Positions 43,038 through 53,503 of a DNA stretch of 64,000 bases are shown here, one piece after another. The translations under genes and the position numbers were made by a program. The notes below the pieces were generated by a model. It saw only the letters and a list, made by a program, of their open reading frames with translations, had not been told where the DNA came from and made no database searches. Where the stretch lies: contig JAXMAO010000008.1 of assembly GCA_046350375.1 (NCBI GenBank), forward strand, positions 62,001 to 126,000, given 5' to 3'. Each line of letters opens with the position of its first letter. Within the stretch, counting starts at the first letter, position 1. This DNA is from JAXMAO01 sp046350375 (GTDB taxonomy: Bacteria > Planctomycetota > Phycisphaerae > UBA1845 > UTPLA1).

Positions 43038-45770
43038 CTATGGGCCGGCCAGCAGCGCGTTGACGAACGGCTGCGCGTCGGCGCCGTTGGCGGCGCCGTC
43101 GCAGTTCAGGTCGGCCAGAACGAGGTGATAGGGATCGGCGGGCATGCCGACGAGGGCGTCGACGAAGAGCACGAGGTCCGCCGTGTCGATCGCGGTGTCG
43201 TCATTCATGTCGCCGGGCTGACCATCCTGGCAGGGCACCAGCGTCTGGATGGCGATGCGATCGGCGCCGTCGGTCTCGCCGTCGCCGTCGGCGTCGTACT
43301 CGACGAGAATCTCCACGGGCGAGAACGACTCGGCCTCGTTGACGGTCACGTCAATCGGAATCATGCCGCTGCCGCCGGGCGGCACGGAGAGGTTGCCAAT
43401 GTAGCGCGTGCCGGGCGGCAGGCCGTTGAGGCTCAGGACGCGCGTCTCGGTGGAGTCGTCCTCCGGGTGCACGGGTCGCAGGCGATAGTTGAGCACGCCC
43501 GCCGGGTCGCCTTGGTTGAAGACGGTCAGAGCGAAGTGCCGGGTCGTGCCGACCTTCACCGCCGCGATCGCCCAGCCGGGCAGACACTGCACGCACCAGT
43601 ACTTCGTGGCAGTAATCTTGCCGGTGCAGCTGAAGGTGTTGGCGGTGGTGGTGTTGGTCACCATGAGCTGGTAGCAGCCCATCAGGAACGGCGGGGGGAT
43701 GGGCAGGGCGGACGGCCGGCTCATGTTGACGCACACGCTCTTGCACTGCCCGGGCAGGATGACGCCGGTGGTGCCGGACGAGGGCGTGAACGTGATTGAG
43801 CCGACGTTTTGGCAGCCGAGCCCGCCGATCGGGCCGGAGAGGTTCCAGTCGTAGCTGTACGGCGCGCTGGTGTAGTTGCAGACTTGGAAGCAGAAATTGC
43901 GGACGGTGTGATTGGCGCAGAAGTTGACGCGCGGGGCGTAGCACGTTTCGCGACACTTGCCGCCCAGGGAGCGGGCGCTGTAGAGCGCCTGGATCTCAGT
44001 GCCGGCCAGGGCGCGGGCGAAGAACTCCCATTCATCCAGCGCGCCGTGCCAGAAATCAGGCGGGCTGAATCCGATCGAGCGCGTTCCAAACCGCAGAGCG
44101 GCCGTGTTGGTCACGCTGCCGGTCACGCTCGAGTTTGTGAACAGCGTGGACGTTCCATCCACCCAGAGCTGAATGATGTTGATAGCGCCGCGATCGACGA
44201 CAGCGGCGACGTGGTGACACTGCCCGTCGGTTAGCGTCGGGCCGGTCGTCCAGACGAAGTTGCCCGTGGCCGCTCCACCGCTGCCGAACGAGAATCCGAG
44301 CTTGCCGTTCTGCACAAACATGTGGTAACCGATGTAACCGGCGCCCGAGACGACGCGCTTGTCGAGAATGACAAACGTCCCCACCTGGCCGAAGTCGTTC
44401 TGAATCCAGCCTTCGAGCGTGAAGTCGCCGCCGCCGAAATTGATGTCGCCCGAGCCGGGCAGATTCGGCACCGTCAGAATGCCGGAGGTACCGTTGAAGA
44501 ACAGCGCCCCACCGACGCACGACACGGACAGCGGCGCCGGCGACACGCCGGCGTTGGGCGTGCCATGGTTTAAGATGCCGGCGATGTCATTGATCGGGAA
44601 GACGGCCGGATTGTCGTCCATCGGCCACCAGTCGAGCATGTTGGCTGGCGGCTGGATGCACCGGCATTCGCAGCGATACCGCGCCCCCAGCCCGGCCGGC
44701 GTGGGCAGTTCGAGCGTGCGGCGGACCTTGCACGGATTGCTGGTCGGACAGGTGCCGCAGCACTGCACGATGCCGCCCACAACGATGGGTCGGCAGGGCA
44801 GCGCGTTGAGCGGCGCGCATTCGCATTGCGAGATGGTGAAGTTGCCCGAGCCCACCGGGAACTCGCGCAGCTCGATCGGCACGCAGACCTGCCCGGGCGG
44901 GCAGTCGCCCACGCAGGCGGGGAAGCAGGTGCCGGGGTGCTGCACGTCGCACACCGACTGCGGGCCGCAGGAGACGGAAAACGGCAGGGTACAGAAGCAG
45001 CGGTAGACGATGCTGCCGTCGATCTTGGCATAGACCTGCGGTTGACAGACCTGCTGGGGCATCGGGCAGTTGAGGACGCACTCCGGCCCGTTGGGCCCAA
45101 GCTGCACATGACACATGCCACCGTTCTGGCAGTCGCAGTCGGTGACGATGTACTCGCCCTGGCAGTTGCGGGTGATCTCAACCGGGACGCACTCGCCGCC
45201 CACCGGCTGGGTGCACGGACCGGTGCAGCCGGTGCCGCTCGTATTGGGATGGCATTGATCTGGGCAGGGCGTTCCGGAGCAGTTGATCGTGAACGTGCCG
45301 CTGCCGGGCAGCGTTCCGGGCTTGCTGCCGAGCTGGATGAGATATTGGTGGCCACACTGCACTTCGCACGAGATGACGGTTTGCACGCCGCAGCCGTCGT
45401 CGTTGCAGCACAGCGCCGGCGGCGTCGGCGGCGGCGTCGGACAGACGCAGCCGACATAGAAGGCGATCTTCGTGTCCATTGTGGTCTGGCCGCAGGTGGA
45501 AATGAGCGCCAGGCCGTCGCAGTCGGCCGTCCAGCAGAACCACACGTCTTTCAAGATGTTCGAGGAGCCGGCGAAGGTGCAGTTCTGGTTGGATTGGCCC
45601 TCGGGTCCGGTGGTGGCGCCCAGGGTGTTGAAGACGAAGGTGCCGCTGCCCGAGATCGGCTGGGCCGTCGAACAGGCATCGCTGCCCTGGCCCAGCGCTG
45701 GGACCGTGGCAAGCAGTGAGACCAGTGTAACCCAGAGCGTCTGGCGGGAGAGGGCATGTGCACAAGTCAT
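43038..45770 (-). CDS. secreted Cys-rich LamG-domain protein with dockerin-like C-terminus
   Basis: The 910-residue protein has a signal peptide (LWVTLVSLLATVPALGQ). A C-rich region follows, with many CxC and CCx patterns and about 50 cysteines (GCVCPTPPPTPPALCCNDDG, CQPQVYAKIDGSIVYRCFC). Next is a LamG/concanavalin-like domain (ALFFNGTSGILTVPNLPGSG, FTLEGWIQNDFGQVGTFVIL, ALDEWEFFARALAGTEIQAL). Further beta domains lead to a dockerin-like end (GDMNDDTAIDTADLVLFVDA, DLNCDGAANGADAQPFVNAL). The ATG at 45770 follows AGGAG. Many disulfides are likely, so it should be extracytoplasmic. A promoter lies at 46000-46028. Confidence 0.85.
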   Translation of the reverse strand: MTCAHALSRQTLWVTLVSLLATVPALGQGSDACSTAQPISGSGTFVFNTLGATTGPEGQSNQNCTFAGSSNILKDVWFCWTADCDGLALISTCGQTTMDTKIAFYVGCVCPTPPPTPPALCCNDDGCGVQTVISCEVQCGHQYLIQLGSKPGTLPGSGTFTINCSGTPCPDQCHPNTSGTGCTGPCTQPVGGECVPVEITRNCQGEYIVTDCDCQNGGMCHVQLGPNGPECVLNCPMPQQVCQPQVYAKIDGSIVYRCFCTLPFSVSCGPQSVCDVQHPGTCFPACVGDCPPGQVCVPIELREFPVGSGNFTISQCECAPLNALPCRPIVVGGIVQCCGTCPTSNPCKVRRTLELPTPAGLGARYRCECRCIQPPANMLDWWPMDDNPAVFPINDIAGILNHGTPNAGVSPAPLSVSCVGGALFFNGTSGILTVPNLPGSGDINFGGGDFTLEGWIQNDFGQVGTFVILDKRVVSGAGYIGYHMFVQNGKLGFSFGSGGAATGNFVWTTGPTLTDGQCHHVAAVVDRGAINIIQLWVDGTSTLFTNSSVTGSVTNTAALRFGTRSIGFSPPDFWHGALDEWEFFARALAGTEIQALYSARSLGGKCRETCYAPRVNFCANHTVRNFCFQVCNYTSAPYSYDWNLSGPIGGLGCQNVGSITFTPSSGTTGVILPGQCKSVCVNMSRPSALPIPPPFLMGCYQLMVTNTTTANTFSCTGKITATKYWCVQCLPGWAIAAVKVGTTRHFALTVFNQGDPAGVLNYRLRPVHPEDDSTETRVLSLNGLPPGTRYIGNLSVPPGGSGMIPIDVTVNEAESFSPVEILVEYDADGDGETDGADRIAIQTLVPCQDGQPGDMNDDTAIDTADLVLFVDALVGMPADPYHLVLADLNCDGAANGADAQPFVNALLAGP

Positions 45771-45999
45771 CAGTTTGCTCCTGTAAGTGAAATGGGAATC
45801 GAGGTTCTCTCCAGAGACGAGCGACACGGCGGCCGCGGCCACGCGAAAATGAGAAAAGTGTGTGCCGGTCCGTAGCCGTCGGGTGCGTTGCGATGAATCG
45901 AAGCGCACCCGCGAAACCGGCGCACCGCGAATCAGTTGTGCGATCCCGAATCGAATTGAGCTTCGCCCGTTCGCGGCCCGCGGCCAGGCGAAGGGAGTA

Positions 46000-46028
46000 A
46001 CTATATCTTGGATGATTCTTGTTTTCAA
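46000..46028 (-). promoter_or_regulatory. sigma-70-type promoter of the Cys-rich LamG gene
   Basis: Minus strand TTGAAA, 17-base spacer, TATAGT. Motif copy 3 (46033-46052) lies five bases upstream of the -35. The leader is about 220 bases and no gene is seen in 45771-46070. Confidence 0.7.
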
Positions 46029-46032
46029 GCTG

Positions 46033-46052
46033 CGGCGCGGCAAAAAATCAGA
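46033..46052 (-). repeat. copy 3 of the repeated AT-tract motif
   Basis: Plus strand CGGCGCGGCAAAAAATCAGA, directly upstream of the -35 of a good promoter, where a T-rich tract could act as an UP element. Copies 1 and 2 are at 3370 and 4411. Confidence 0.45.
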
Positions 46053-46070
46053 CCCGCCTCAGGCCGGCAC

Positions 46071-46592
46071 CTACTGTTTCCACGGTGCCCCGCATTCCGG
46101 GCAGCGCGGCCCGGCGGCCCCGGCCCGCGCATATCCGCAACCGCAGTAGTGCGCCGGGTCCGGTCGACCGACCGATCGCCACGGCCGTACCGCGACGGCC
46201 ACGATCGAGCCGACCATGCCGTAGCCGACCCAGGCGGCGGCCATCACGGGGTGAACGTACGTCTTGGCGAGCGCCACGCTCCAGAGCCAGACGCGCGGCT
46301 CGACAACCATGATTCGCGCCGCGTTGCACGCCAGCGTCGCGACGATCGCGCCCGCCCAGGCAGTCCACAGTCGCGGGTAGCATGCCGCCAGCACGGCCGC
46401 CAGCAACGGCAACAGCAGATTCACCGCGGCGAACGGCCCGATTCCCGCTCGCATCCCAGCCCGCACGGCGCCGCTCCGCAGCAGCGGAATCGACGCGCCG
46501 ACCAGCGCTCCGCCGGCGGCATAGGCGAGCAAGACCTGCGGCCATTTTCTCGGTGAGACGAGCTGCATCGTGCGTTTCCGTTCCTCAGTCAT
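46071..46592 (-). CDS. hypothetical membrane protein with C-terminal zinc ribbon
   Basis: The 173-residue protein has four predicted transmembrane helices (LLAYAAGGALVGASIPLL, FAAVNLLLPLLAAVLAACY and others). A C-terminal zinc ribbon (YCGCGYARAGAAGPRCPECG) ends at CGAPW. The start at ATG 46592 is chosen; MQLVSP at 46568 is possible. No known family is recognised. The zinc ribbon is likely cytoplasmic. It precedes the LamG gene promoter and is separate from it. Confidence 0.65.
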   Translation of the reverse strand: MTEERKRTMQLVSPRKWPQVLLAYAAGGALVGASIPLLRSGAVRAGMRAGIGPFAAVNLLLPLLAAVLAACYPRLWTAWAGAIVATLACNAARIMVVEPRVWLWSVALAKTYVHPVMAAAWVGYGMVGSIVAVAVRPWRSVGRPDPAHYCGCGYARAGAAGPRCPECGAPWKQ

Positions 46593-46659
46593 ACGCGTGC
46601 GGCGGATCGTGGTTCGACCGGGCACGCGGGGCCGACGCGCGTGGACTCAGCTCCTCCGG

Positions 46660-47948
46660 TCACTGATTCCGCGCTTGCGGCGCCTTCGCCCGACCGCAGC
46701 CGCGCCGCACCGCCAGAAGGCCGAGCCAGATTCCCAGCGCGCCGACCAGCGGCAGGCCCCACGCGGCGGCCTGCTCGCGCCGCGCGTCGCCGATGGCGTC
46801 GGTAATGCCCACGAAGATCAGCGCAGCCGCGACCAGCGCCGCGCGGGCCACCAGCCGCGCGCCAGGCGCGGCGCTGTGACTGCCCGCGGCCTCGTCGACC
46901 AGGAGCGCCAGCGGCAGCACCAGCAGACAGAAGTGACCCGTCCAGGTGTAGCCCGACAGCGCCAGCGCCGGCGGCGCGAGCAGCGCCCAGTCGAGCGCCA
47001 GCCGGCGCGCCGCATGCGCCTCGAACGCGCCGCGCCGCGCCCACGTCTCGCGACACGTCCAGCCGGTCGTCAGCAGCAGCGCCGCGGCCAGCACACGTTG
47101 CAGCTATACGCAGTGCCGGCTCGCTCAGCCGGGCGGGGGCAGCGCGGCACGAGGCTCGTCGGGGCGCGCCCAGCCAGCGGCGCGTCACGGCGACCAGCGA
47201 CTGGTTCATCGCCGTCAGGATCGATCTGGCCGCGCGCCACGTAGCCCGCCACCACGTGCCGATACCACGACCGCAGCAGCCGGTGGTTGCTTTCGGCCGG
47301 CAGCACGAACAGCGGCACGACTTCGAGCAGGAGTGCCAGGCCGACGGCCGCCCCCGCGAGCGCGCGCCACTGTCGCTGATAAAGCAGCAGCAGCAGCCAG
47401 ATCGCGGGCGAGACCTTGACCGCCGCCGCCGCCGCGACCGCCGCGCCCGCCAGCGCGCGGCGATTGCGAGCCATCAGCCACGCCGCGCCGGTCACCAGCG
47501 CCGCCAGAAACAGGTTCACGTTGCCGTGCCGCAGGTCCGAGTGAACGAATCGAATCGCCAAGAGCAGCGTCAGGCCCGTCACCAGCGCCGAGACCGGCCG
47601 CGTCCGCCGCAGCAGATTGAACGTCGCGGCAAACAGCAGCCCCGCGGCGGCATACTTGGCCAGTTGCCACATTGCCGCCGCGCCCGCGGGCGACAGCCAG
47701 GTCAGCGGCCGCAGCATCACCAGGAAAAACGGCGGATAGAGATAGTCGGGGTGTCGCTCGTAGAGGTCGTCGGCCGAACCGAGCTCGGCGGCATAGGGCA
47801 GCCAGCGTTTCAGCGTCGGCTTGCGCTGCACCATGGCCCGCTGGAAGGTGACGAAATCGACTGCGACGTATCCCAGCGCGAGCAGCGCCACCACGAGCCA
47901 GGCGCGGCGCGAACGAATCGGCGATGTCAGGATGGCTCGCAGGCTCAT
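46660..47948 (-). CDS. GT87-like (DUF2029) mannosyltransferase-type membrane protein, frameshifted
   Basis: The N-terminal frame from ATG 47948 has LVVALLALGYVAVDFVTFQR and YLYPPFFLVMLRPLTWLSPA. It also has DLRHGNVNLFLAALVTGAA and VKVSPAIWLLLLLYQRQW, all of the GT87/DUF2029 type. Near 47220 the sense moves to a second frame (MNQSLVAVTRRWLG) and near 47100 to a third (LAAALLLTTGWTCRETWARR, GYTWTGHFCLLVLPLALLVD). Two indels therefore split one protein of about 430 residues. The start overlaps the upstream GT39 gene by ATGA. It probably transfers a sugar from polyprenyl phosphate in the inner membrane. Confidence 0.75.
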
Positions 47949-49561
47949 GGCGGTTGGCCCGTTGGCGGCTCCGGCGGCGCGGCGCGATTGCCGGGCATCG
48001 CCGACCGCGACGTCTCCGGCAACGCCACCCGCCAGACGAAGACTCGCTGGCCGGCCGGGCCGGTCACGAATTCCGGCCGCAGCTCCGGCAGGCGATTCAG
48101 CCGCGCGAAGTGGTCGCGCTCGTCGAGCTCGCCGGCGTGCGTCTGTTCGGCGTCGATCAGCCAGGCGGGCCGCGTGCGGGCGATCAGCGAATGCAGCGCG
48201 TCGGCGTCGTCGCCGCGGCGGCAGCGAATCCACGCGTCGTCGGGCGCGATGTGGCCGGCGTAGAAGAGAATCTGCTCCTGGTGTTCGTGAGCGAGCACGG
48301 TCTCGGTGGCGGCTCCGTTGTGACGAAGCCACTGCCCGGCGCGGCGCAGGTGGTCCTTGCCGTGGTTGACCGGCCGTGCGACGTAGGCGACCAGCGGCGC
48401 GACGGGTGCGAGATAGATCGTCGCGATCGCCAGCCGCCGCGCCATCGGTCCCCATGCGGCGATGTGCTTCCGCCCCAGGTCGAGCAGCAGCCGCCAGCCG
48501 GCCGCCGCCCACGGCATCAAGAGCGCCGCCGGAACGATGGCGTAGCGGGAGCTAATTTCTCCGTAGACGCTCGCCCGAAGCTGAAAGAGCAATGCGTGCA
48601 TGAGCACCGCCAGCGCCACCAGGCGCGTCGCGACCGGCTCGCCGCGCGGCGCGGCGCGGGTCAGCCACGCGACCAGGCAGAACCCGGCGACGACGTAGCG
48701 TCCGCTGCGGGCCCACTCCTCGATCAGCTTCAGCGGCGCCTGCCAGCCGGGGACGGCGTACGCGAGCGCCGGCGGCTGCGTTGCCTCGGCCGGTCGCCGG
48801 CTGACCGCTTGCAGGTCGGCCGGGCTCTTGTTCGGCATCAGCCGCCCGACCAGCAGCGAGTGCGGCGCGACCACGCCGCCGAAGCACGCGCCCAGCGCGG
48901 CGATCTGCACCACGCGTCGTCGCGCCGGCACGCCGGGCAGTCGCCACTGCGCCGCGCCGGCCGCCAGCAGCAGTCCGAGCGCTTCCTGCTTGACGAGATA
49001 GGCCAGCCCGATGAGCGCCCCGGCACTGCGTGGCGCCAGGCGCGGTCGTCGCCGCGGCGTGCAGCGTCAGCAGCGCGCGAGGTGTGCCGCCAGGTGCGGC
49101 ATGTCGGACAGCACCTGGGCCGAGGTCTCCGCCCCTTGCGGCCAGAAGAGGACCAGGATCGCCGCCAGCGTGGCCGTCCGTGCGTCGAAGGCCCGCCGCG
49201 CCAGGCAGAAGACCGCGCCGCACGCCAGCACACCCGCCAGCAGCGCCAGCAGCTCACCGCAGCGCTGCCAGGATTCGGGCGCCGCGCCGCCCAGCAGCGG
49301 CGAAAGCCAGCGGTGCGCCACCAGCAGCGCCGCTGCGAACGCCGGCTGGCGGGTCGTGACGCGCATCGCGCCGGCGGCGTCGGCGTCCATCCGCCGGGCA
49401 TACTCGACGAACTGCACGCCGTTGCGATCAATGCAGGCCGGCTGCAACACCAGCGGCACGCGCACCACCAGCGCCGCGAGCATGACCGACAGCACCGGCC
49501 CGAGGGCGCGGCGCTCGCGCAGGTTCGCGGACGTTGCGGCGGGCTCGGCGGCTGGCAGCAT
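47945..49561 (-). CDS. GT39-like membrane glycosyltransferase, frameshifted
   Basis: The N-terminal frame from ATG 49561 has the motif DRNGVQFVEYARRMDADAAG in the first outer loop and several spans (LLALLAGVLACGAVFCLARR, TLAAILVLFWPQGAETSAQV). Near 49030-49080 coding moves to another frame. That frame continues with IAALGACFGGVVAPHSLLVG, SRYAIVPAALLMPWAAAGWR and a soluble C-terminal domain (HQEQILFYAGHIAPDDAWIR). One indel explains the break. The stop overlaps the GT87-like gene by four bases, so they form one operon of envelope glycosyltransferases. Confidence 0.75.
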
Positions 49562-49637
49562 GGTGAGCCGGATTATCCGATCGTCCGCGCCCGGCCGCCA
49601 CGCCGGCGATTGGCGATCGGCCGCCGAAGGCTCTACC

Positions 49638-50150
49638 ATGTTGTCAGAAGGGTCGCCCGGGGCTGTCGGCATGAGTCCGGAGATCAAGGATCGAATCGGC
49701 GTTGCGCTGGGGCGGATCGCCAGCGGCGTGTTCGTCGTCACGGCACGGCACGGCGGCCGCGAGACCGGCATGCTCGCCTCGTGGGTGCAGCAGGCCGGGT
49801 TTGATCCGCCGGCCGTCAGCGTCGCGATCAAGCGTGGCCGGCCAATTCTGGGGCTGATCGAGGCCTCCGGGGCGTTCTATGTGAACGTGCTGCCGGCCGA
49901 GCCGATAGCGCTGTTCCGTCATTTCGGGCGCGGCTTTTCGCTCGAGGAGAATGCCTTTGCCGGCCTGGCGACCAGCGCGGCGCCGGGCGGCGCGGCGCTG
50001 GCCGATCGCATCGCCGGGCTCTCGTGCCGGCTGAGCGGGCGCGTTTCGGCGGGCGATCATGAGGTGCTGATCGGCGAGGTGATCGACGGCGACGGCAACG
50101 GTTCGGCGTCGCCGCACGTCCACCTGCGCCGGCAGGGCTGGAGCTACTGA
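49638..50150 (+). CDS. flavin reductase-like FMN-binding domain protein
   Basis: The 170-residue protein has the flavin reductase-like fold: GRIASGVFVVTARHGGRETG, MLASWVQQAGFDPPAVSVAI and GAFYVNVLPAEPIALFRHFG, then DHEVLIGEVIDGDG. These segments bind FMN in the split beta-barrel family. A start at 49638 or 49671 is possible; no strong ribosome-binding site separates them. The MacB-like gene begins two bases after its stop, so both should be co-transcribed. The reaction partner is unknown. Confidence 0.85.
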   Translation: MLSEGSPGAVGMSPEIKDRIGVALGRIASGVFVVTARHGGRETGMLASWVQQAGFDPPAVSVAIKRGRPILGLIEASGAFYVNVLPAEPIALFRHFGRGFSLEENAFAGLATSAAPGGAALADRIAGLSCRLSGRVSAGDHEVLIGEVIDGDGNGSASPHVHLRRQGWSY

Positions 50151-50151
50151 G

Positions 50152-51507
50152 ATGGCGATGCACGAAAGCGGACCGCGCGCGTTCGAAGCATCGAGCGACG
50201 GCGCCGGCGCGGCGGCCAGCGCGGCCTGGGCGCCGGGCGCGCAGCGCACTGCGGGTGCGGCATCCCGTCGCGTGCGGCGCGGCGGCACGCTGACGCGCCT
50301 GGCGGCGACGCTGGCCGAGGCGACCGCGAGCCTGGGTAAGAATCGCGTCCGCACTTCGCTGGCGACACTGGGCATCGTCATCGGCATCGCGTCGGTCATC
50401 ACCATGGTGGCCGTCGGCGAGGGCAGCCGGCTGAGCGTCGAGCGCGAGATCGCCGCGATGGGCGACGACTGGATGTTCATCGGCTCGTGGGGCATCCAGC
50501 GGCAGGGGGTGCAGGCCGGCGCCGGCGTCTCGGCGACCATGACCACCGACGACGCCGTCATGATCATGCAGCAGTGCAGCTACGTCCGGGCCGCGACGCC
50601 GTCCAACCGCATCACCATGCAGGTCGCCTCGTCCTACGCGAACTATCAGACGTCGGTCATCGGCGTCTTCCCGACGTTTTTCGACATCCGCCGCTGGCAG
50701 TGCGACCTCGGGCGGCCCTTCAACGAGGACGACAACGCCACGCTCGCCAAGGTCTGCTGCATCGGTCAGACGGCGGCCCGCGAGCTGTTCGGCTCGGTCG
50801 ATCCGGTCGGCGAGACCATCCGGGTGAATCGCGTGCCGTTCAAGATCATCGGGCGACTGGCCGCCAAGGGGCGCAGCTCCGACGGGCGCGATTACGACGA
50901 CTGCATGGTCTTTCCGTTCCGCACCTTTCAGACCAAGGTCGCCGGGCAGGAGCGCTCGGCGACGCTGCTGGCGGCCGCCCGCGCGGGCGTGCCCATGCCG
51001 GTCGTGCGCGAGCAGGTGCGCCAGTTTCTCCGCGAGCGCCACCGGCTCGGCAAGGACGACCCCGACGATTTTCGCATCTTCGACCTGGCCGAAAACGCCG
51101 AGGCCAAGGAAGCCACCACGCGCATCTTCAGCAACCTGCTGCTGGCGATCGCCTCGATCTCGCTGGTCGTGGGCGGCGTGGGCATCATGAACATCATGCT
51201 GGTTTCGGTGACCGAGCGGACGCGCGAGATCGGGCTGCGGATGGCGATCGGGGCCGACGGGGCGCGCATCCTGGGGCAGTTCCTGATCGAGGCGGTCCTG
51301 CTCTGCTGCTCGGGCGGCGTGGTCGGCGTCCTGCTGGCGCTGATTGCGGCCCAGGTGCTGAACGCCAACGGCTGGGAGTGCGTCGTCACGACCTGGTCGC
51401 TGTTCGTCGCCGTGCTGTTCTCGCTGCTGGTGGGCGTCTTCTTCGGGTTCTACCCGGCGTGGCGCGCCAGCCGGCTCGATCCGATCGAGGCGCTGCGATA
51501 CGAATAG
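50152..51507 (+). CDS. MacB-like ABC transporter permease
   Basis: The 451-residue protein is an FtsX/MacB-type permease. A basic N-terminal region is followed by a first membrane helix (VRTSLATLGIVIGIASVITM) and a large periplasmic domain (for example CDLGRPFNEDDNATLAKVCC and IRVNRVPFKIIGRLAAKG). Three C-terminal helices follow (LLLAIASISLVVGGVGIMNI, VTERTREIGLRMAIGADG, SLLVGVFFGFYPAWRASRLD). VTERTREIGLRMAIGA is the MacB hallmark. The matching ATPase and periplasmic adaptor are not next to it. The ATG at 50152 follows the preceding stop directly. It probably works in export or mechanotransmission. Confidence 0.92.
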   Translation: MAMHESGPRAFEASSDGAGAAASAAWAPGAQRTAGAASRRVRRGGTLTRLAATLAEATASLGKNRVRTSLATLGIVIGIASVITMVAVGEGSRLSVEREIAAMGDDWMFIGSWGIQRQGVQAGAGVSATMTTDDAVMIMQQCSYVRAATPSNRITMQVASSYANYQTSVIGVFPTFFDIRRWQCDLGRPFNEDDNATLAKVCCIGQTAARELFGSVDPVGETIRVNRVPFKIIGRLAAKGRSSDGRDYDDCMVFPFRTFQTKVAGQERSATLLAAARAGVPMPVVREQVRQFLRERHRLGKDDPDDFRIFDLAENAEAKEATTRIFSNLLLAIASISLVVGGVGIMNIMLVSVTERTREIGLRMAIGADGARILGQFLIEAVLLCCSGGVVGVLLALIAAQVLNANGWECVVTTWSLFVAVLFSLLVGVFFGFYPAWRASRLDPIEALRYE

Positions 51508-51598
51508 CCGATCACGCGCCGACCGTCGGCCCCGCGCGGCGTTGCACGCGGCGCGGCGGTCTGCGAAGATTCCCACCGTCACATTCAGGAGAGGGACC

Positions 51599-53072
51599 AT
51601 GCCTGCCGCCACCGCGCGCGACGTACTCAACGGACTCGACCCCGCCAGCGTCTGGAACTTCTTCGCTGAGCTGACCGCCGTGCCGCGGCCGAGCAAGCAG
51701 GAAGACAAGGCGCGGCAGTGGGTGCTGGCGATTGCCGCGAAAAAGGGCTGGAAACACCGCGACGACGCCGTCGGCAACATCGTGATCGACGTGCCGGCGT
51801 CGCCGGGCTGCGAGTCGGCCGCTCCGCTGGCGCTGCAATCGCACCTCGACATGGTGTGCGAGAAGAACGCCGACGTGACGTTCGACTTCGACCGCGACCC
51901 GCTGAAGCTGCGGATCGTCGGCGACGAGGTCCGCGCCACCGGCACCACCCTCGGCGCCGACAACGGCATCGGCGTCTGCGCCATGCTGGCCGTGGCCACC
52001 GATCCGGCCGTGCGCCACGGGCCGCTCGAACTGCTCTTCACCATCGACGAAGAGACCGGCCTGACCGGCGCGACCGCCATCTCGCCCGAGCTGCTGCGCG
52101 CCCGGCGGCTCATCAACCTCGATTCCGAGGAGGACGACATCCTCTACATCGGCTGCGCCGGCGGGCGGACGACCACGCTGCGGGCCTCGCTGCCGCTGCT
52201 GCCGGCCGGCGCGGACGAGGTGGGCGTGACGCTGGTGGTCGACGGCCTGAAGGGCGGTCACTCCGGCGCGGACATCCACTTGTGTCGCGGCAACGCCAAC
52301 AAGCTGCTGGCCCGCACACTCGCGCGCTGTGCCGCGCCGCTGCGGATTGTGACGCTCTCGGGCGGCAACAAGCACAACGCCATTCCGCGCGAGTGCCGCG
52401 CCACGCTGCTGGTGGCGCGGCGCGCTGGCCGCGTTGCGCGACGCCGCGGCCGCGTCGCTGGCCGAGGCGAAGCGACTGCTGGCGGGCATCGACCCCGACG
52501 TCCGCATCACCGTCGCCGACGCGGGCGCCGCGCCGGCGCTCTCGGCCGCCGACTCGCGCCGGCTAATCGACCTGATCGCCGCCCTGCCCGACGGCGTGCT
52601 GGGCATCAGCCGCGTCATCACCGGGCTGGTCGAAACCTCGAACAACGTCGCCGTGGCCACGGTCGAACCGGCGGGCGGCAAAGCCGGCGTGACGCTGGTC
52701 GCGTCGTCGCGCAGCTCGTCGGCGCCACACCTGACGGCGATTCTTGACCAGGTGGGCGGGGCCGCGCGGCTGGCGGGGTACGAACCGTCGACCGGCGACG
52801 GCTATCCCGGCTGGGCGCCCAACGCCGGCTCGAAGCTGCTGGCCGTCTGCCGCGCCGCGTATGAGAAGGAGTTCGGCGAAGCGCCGATCGTGACGGCCAT
52901 TCATGCCGGGCTGGAGTGCGGCGTGATTGGCGAGCGCGTCGGCGGGATGGACATGATCTCGTTCGGCCCGACCATCAAGATGCCCCATTCGCCGGACGAG
53001 AACGTGTCGATCAAGTCGGTGCAGAAATTCTGGCGCTATCTGCGGGCGGTGCTGGCCGCGCTGGCGACCTGA
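51599..53072 (+). CDS. pepD: aminoacyl-histidine dipeptidase (PepD, M20C), frameshifted
   Basis: PepD hydrolyses Xaa-His dipeptides with two zinc ions. The N-terminal frame from ATG 51599 (RBS AGGAGAGG) has PASVWNFFAELTAVPRPSKQ and the metal ligands in LQSHLDMVCEKNADVTFDFD. Further family blocks are GTTLGADNGIGVCAMLAVAT, FTIDEETGLTGATAI and DGLKGGHSGADIHLCRGNAN. At about 52415-52440 the sense moves to another frame, with LLAGIDPDVRITVADAGAA, VITGLVETSNNVAVATVEPA and AIHAGLECGVIGERVGGMDM, the last holding the conserved His and Glu. One indel restores about 490 residues, the family length. Confidence 0.9.
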
Positions 53073-53101
53073 CGCGGCGGGCGCACAGCCGCGCGGCGGT
53101 C

Positions 53102-53404
53102 TCAGCGCAGGATTTCGCCGGTGCGGCGCGCGTAGCGGACCTGCTCGGCCTCGAACTTGGCGGCCCCGACGGCGCGCAGGGCCGGGGCGTGCGTGGCCTG
53201 GTAGTGATCGAACGCCTGGCGATTCGGAAACTCGTACAGCACCAGGAATACGTTGGTCAGGTCGTCGAGCTTCAGCAGTCGCGCCCGGTCGGCGCCGGCC
53301 GCCAGCACCTTGTCGATATGCTCATCGCACATCCAGCGCACCCACTCGTCGGCGATTCCCCGGTCGCTGACGGTCGCGGTGACTTCGTAGAAGATGCGAC
53401 TCAT
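53102..53404 (-). CDS. DUF4286 family protein
   Basis: The 100-residue product has a ferredoxin-like fold pattern. FYEVTATVSDRGIADEWVRW, MCDEHIDKVLAAG and VFLVLYEFPNRQAFDHYQAT match DUF4286. The ATG at 53404 lies after GGAG. Function is unknown, though such small proteins often resemble dimeric alpha+beta barrel enzymes. It stands alone between PepD and the ABC exporter, convergent with PepD. The family assignment rests on the pattern, not a search. Confidence 0.75.
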   Translation of the reverse strand: MSRIFYEVTATVSDRGIADEWVRWMCDEHIDKVLAAGADRARLLKLDDLTNVFLVLYEFPNRQAFDHYQATHAPALRAVGAAKFEAEQVRYARRTGEILR

Positions 53405-53503
53405 GAGGCGGCTCCGCATCGAGGGCTGTTGTTCGACTATCTTGCCCCAAGTGCGCCCGGCCCGCAATCGTCCACGGTCGGCCGAGCCATCCGGGAGTGA
53501 TCG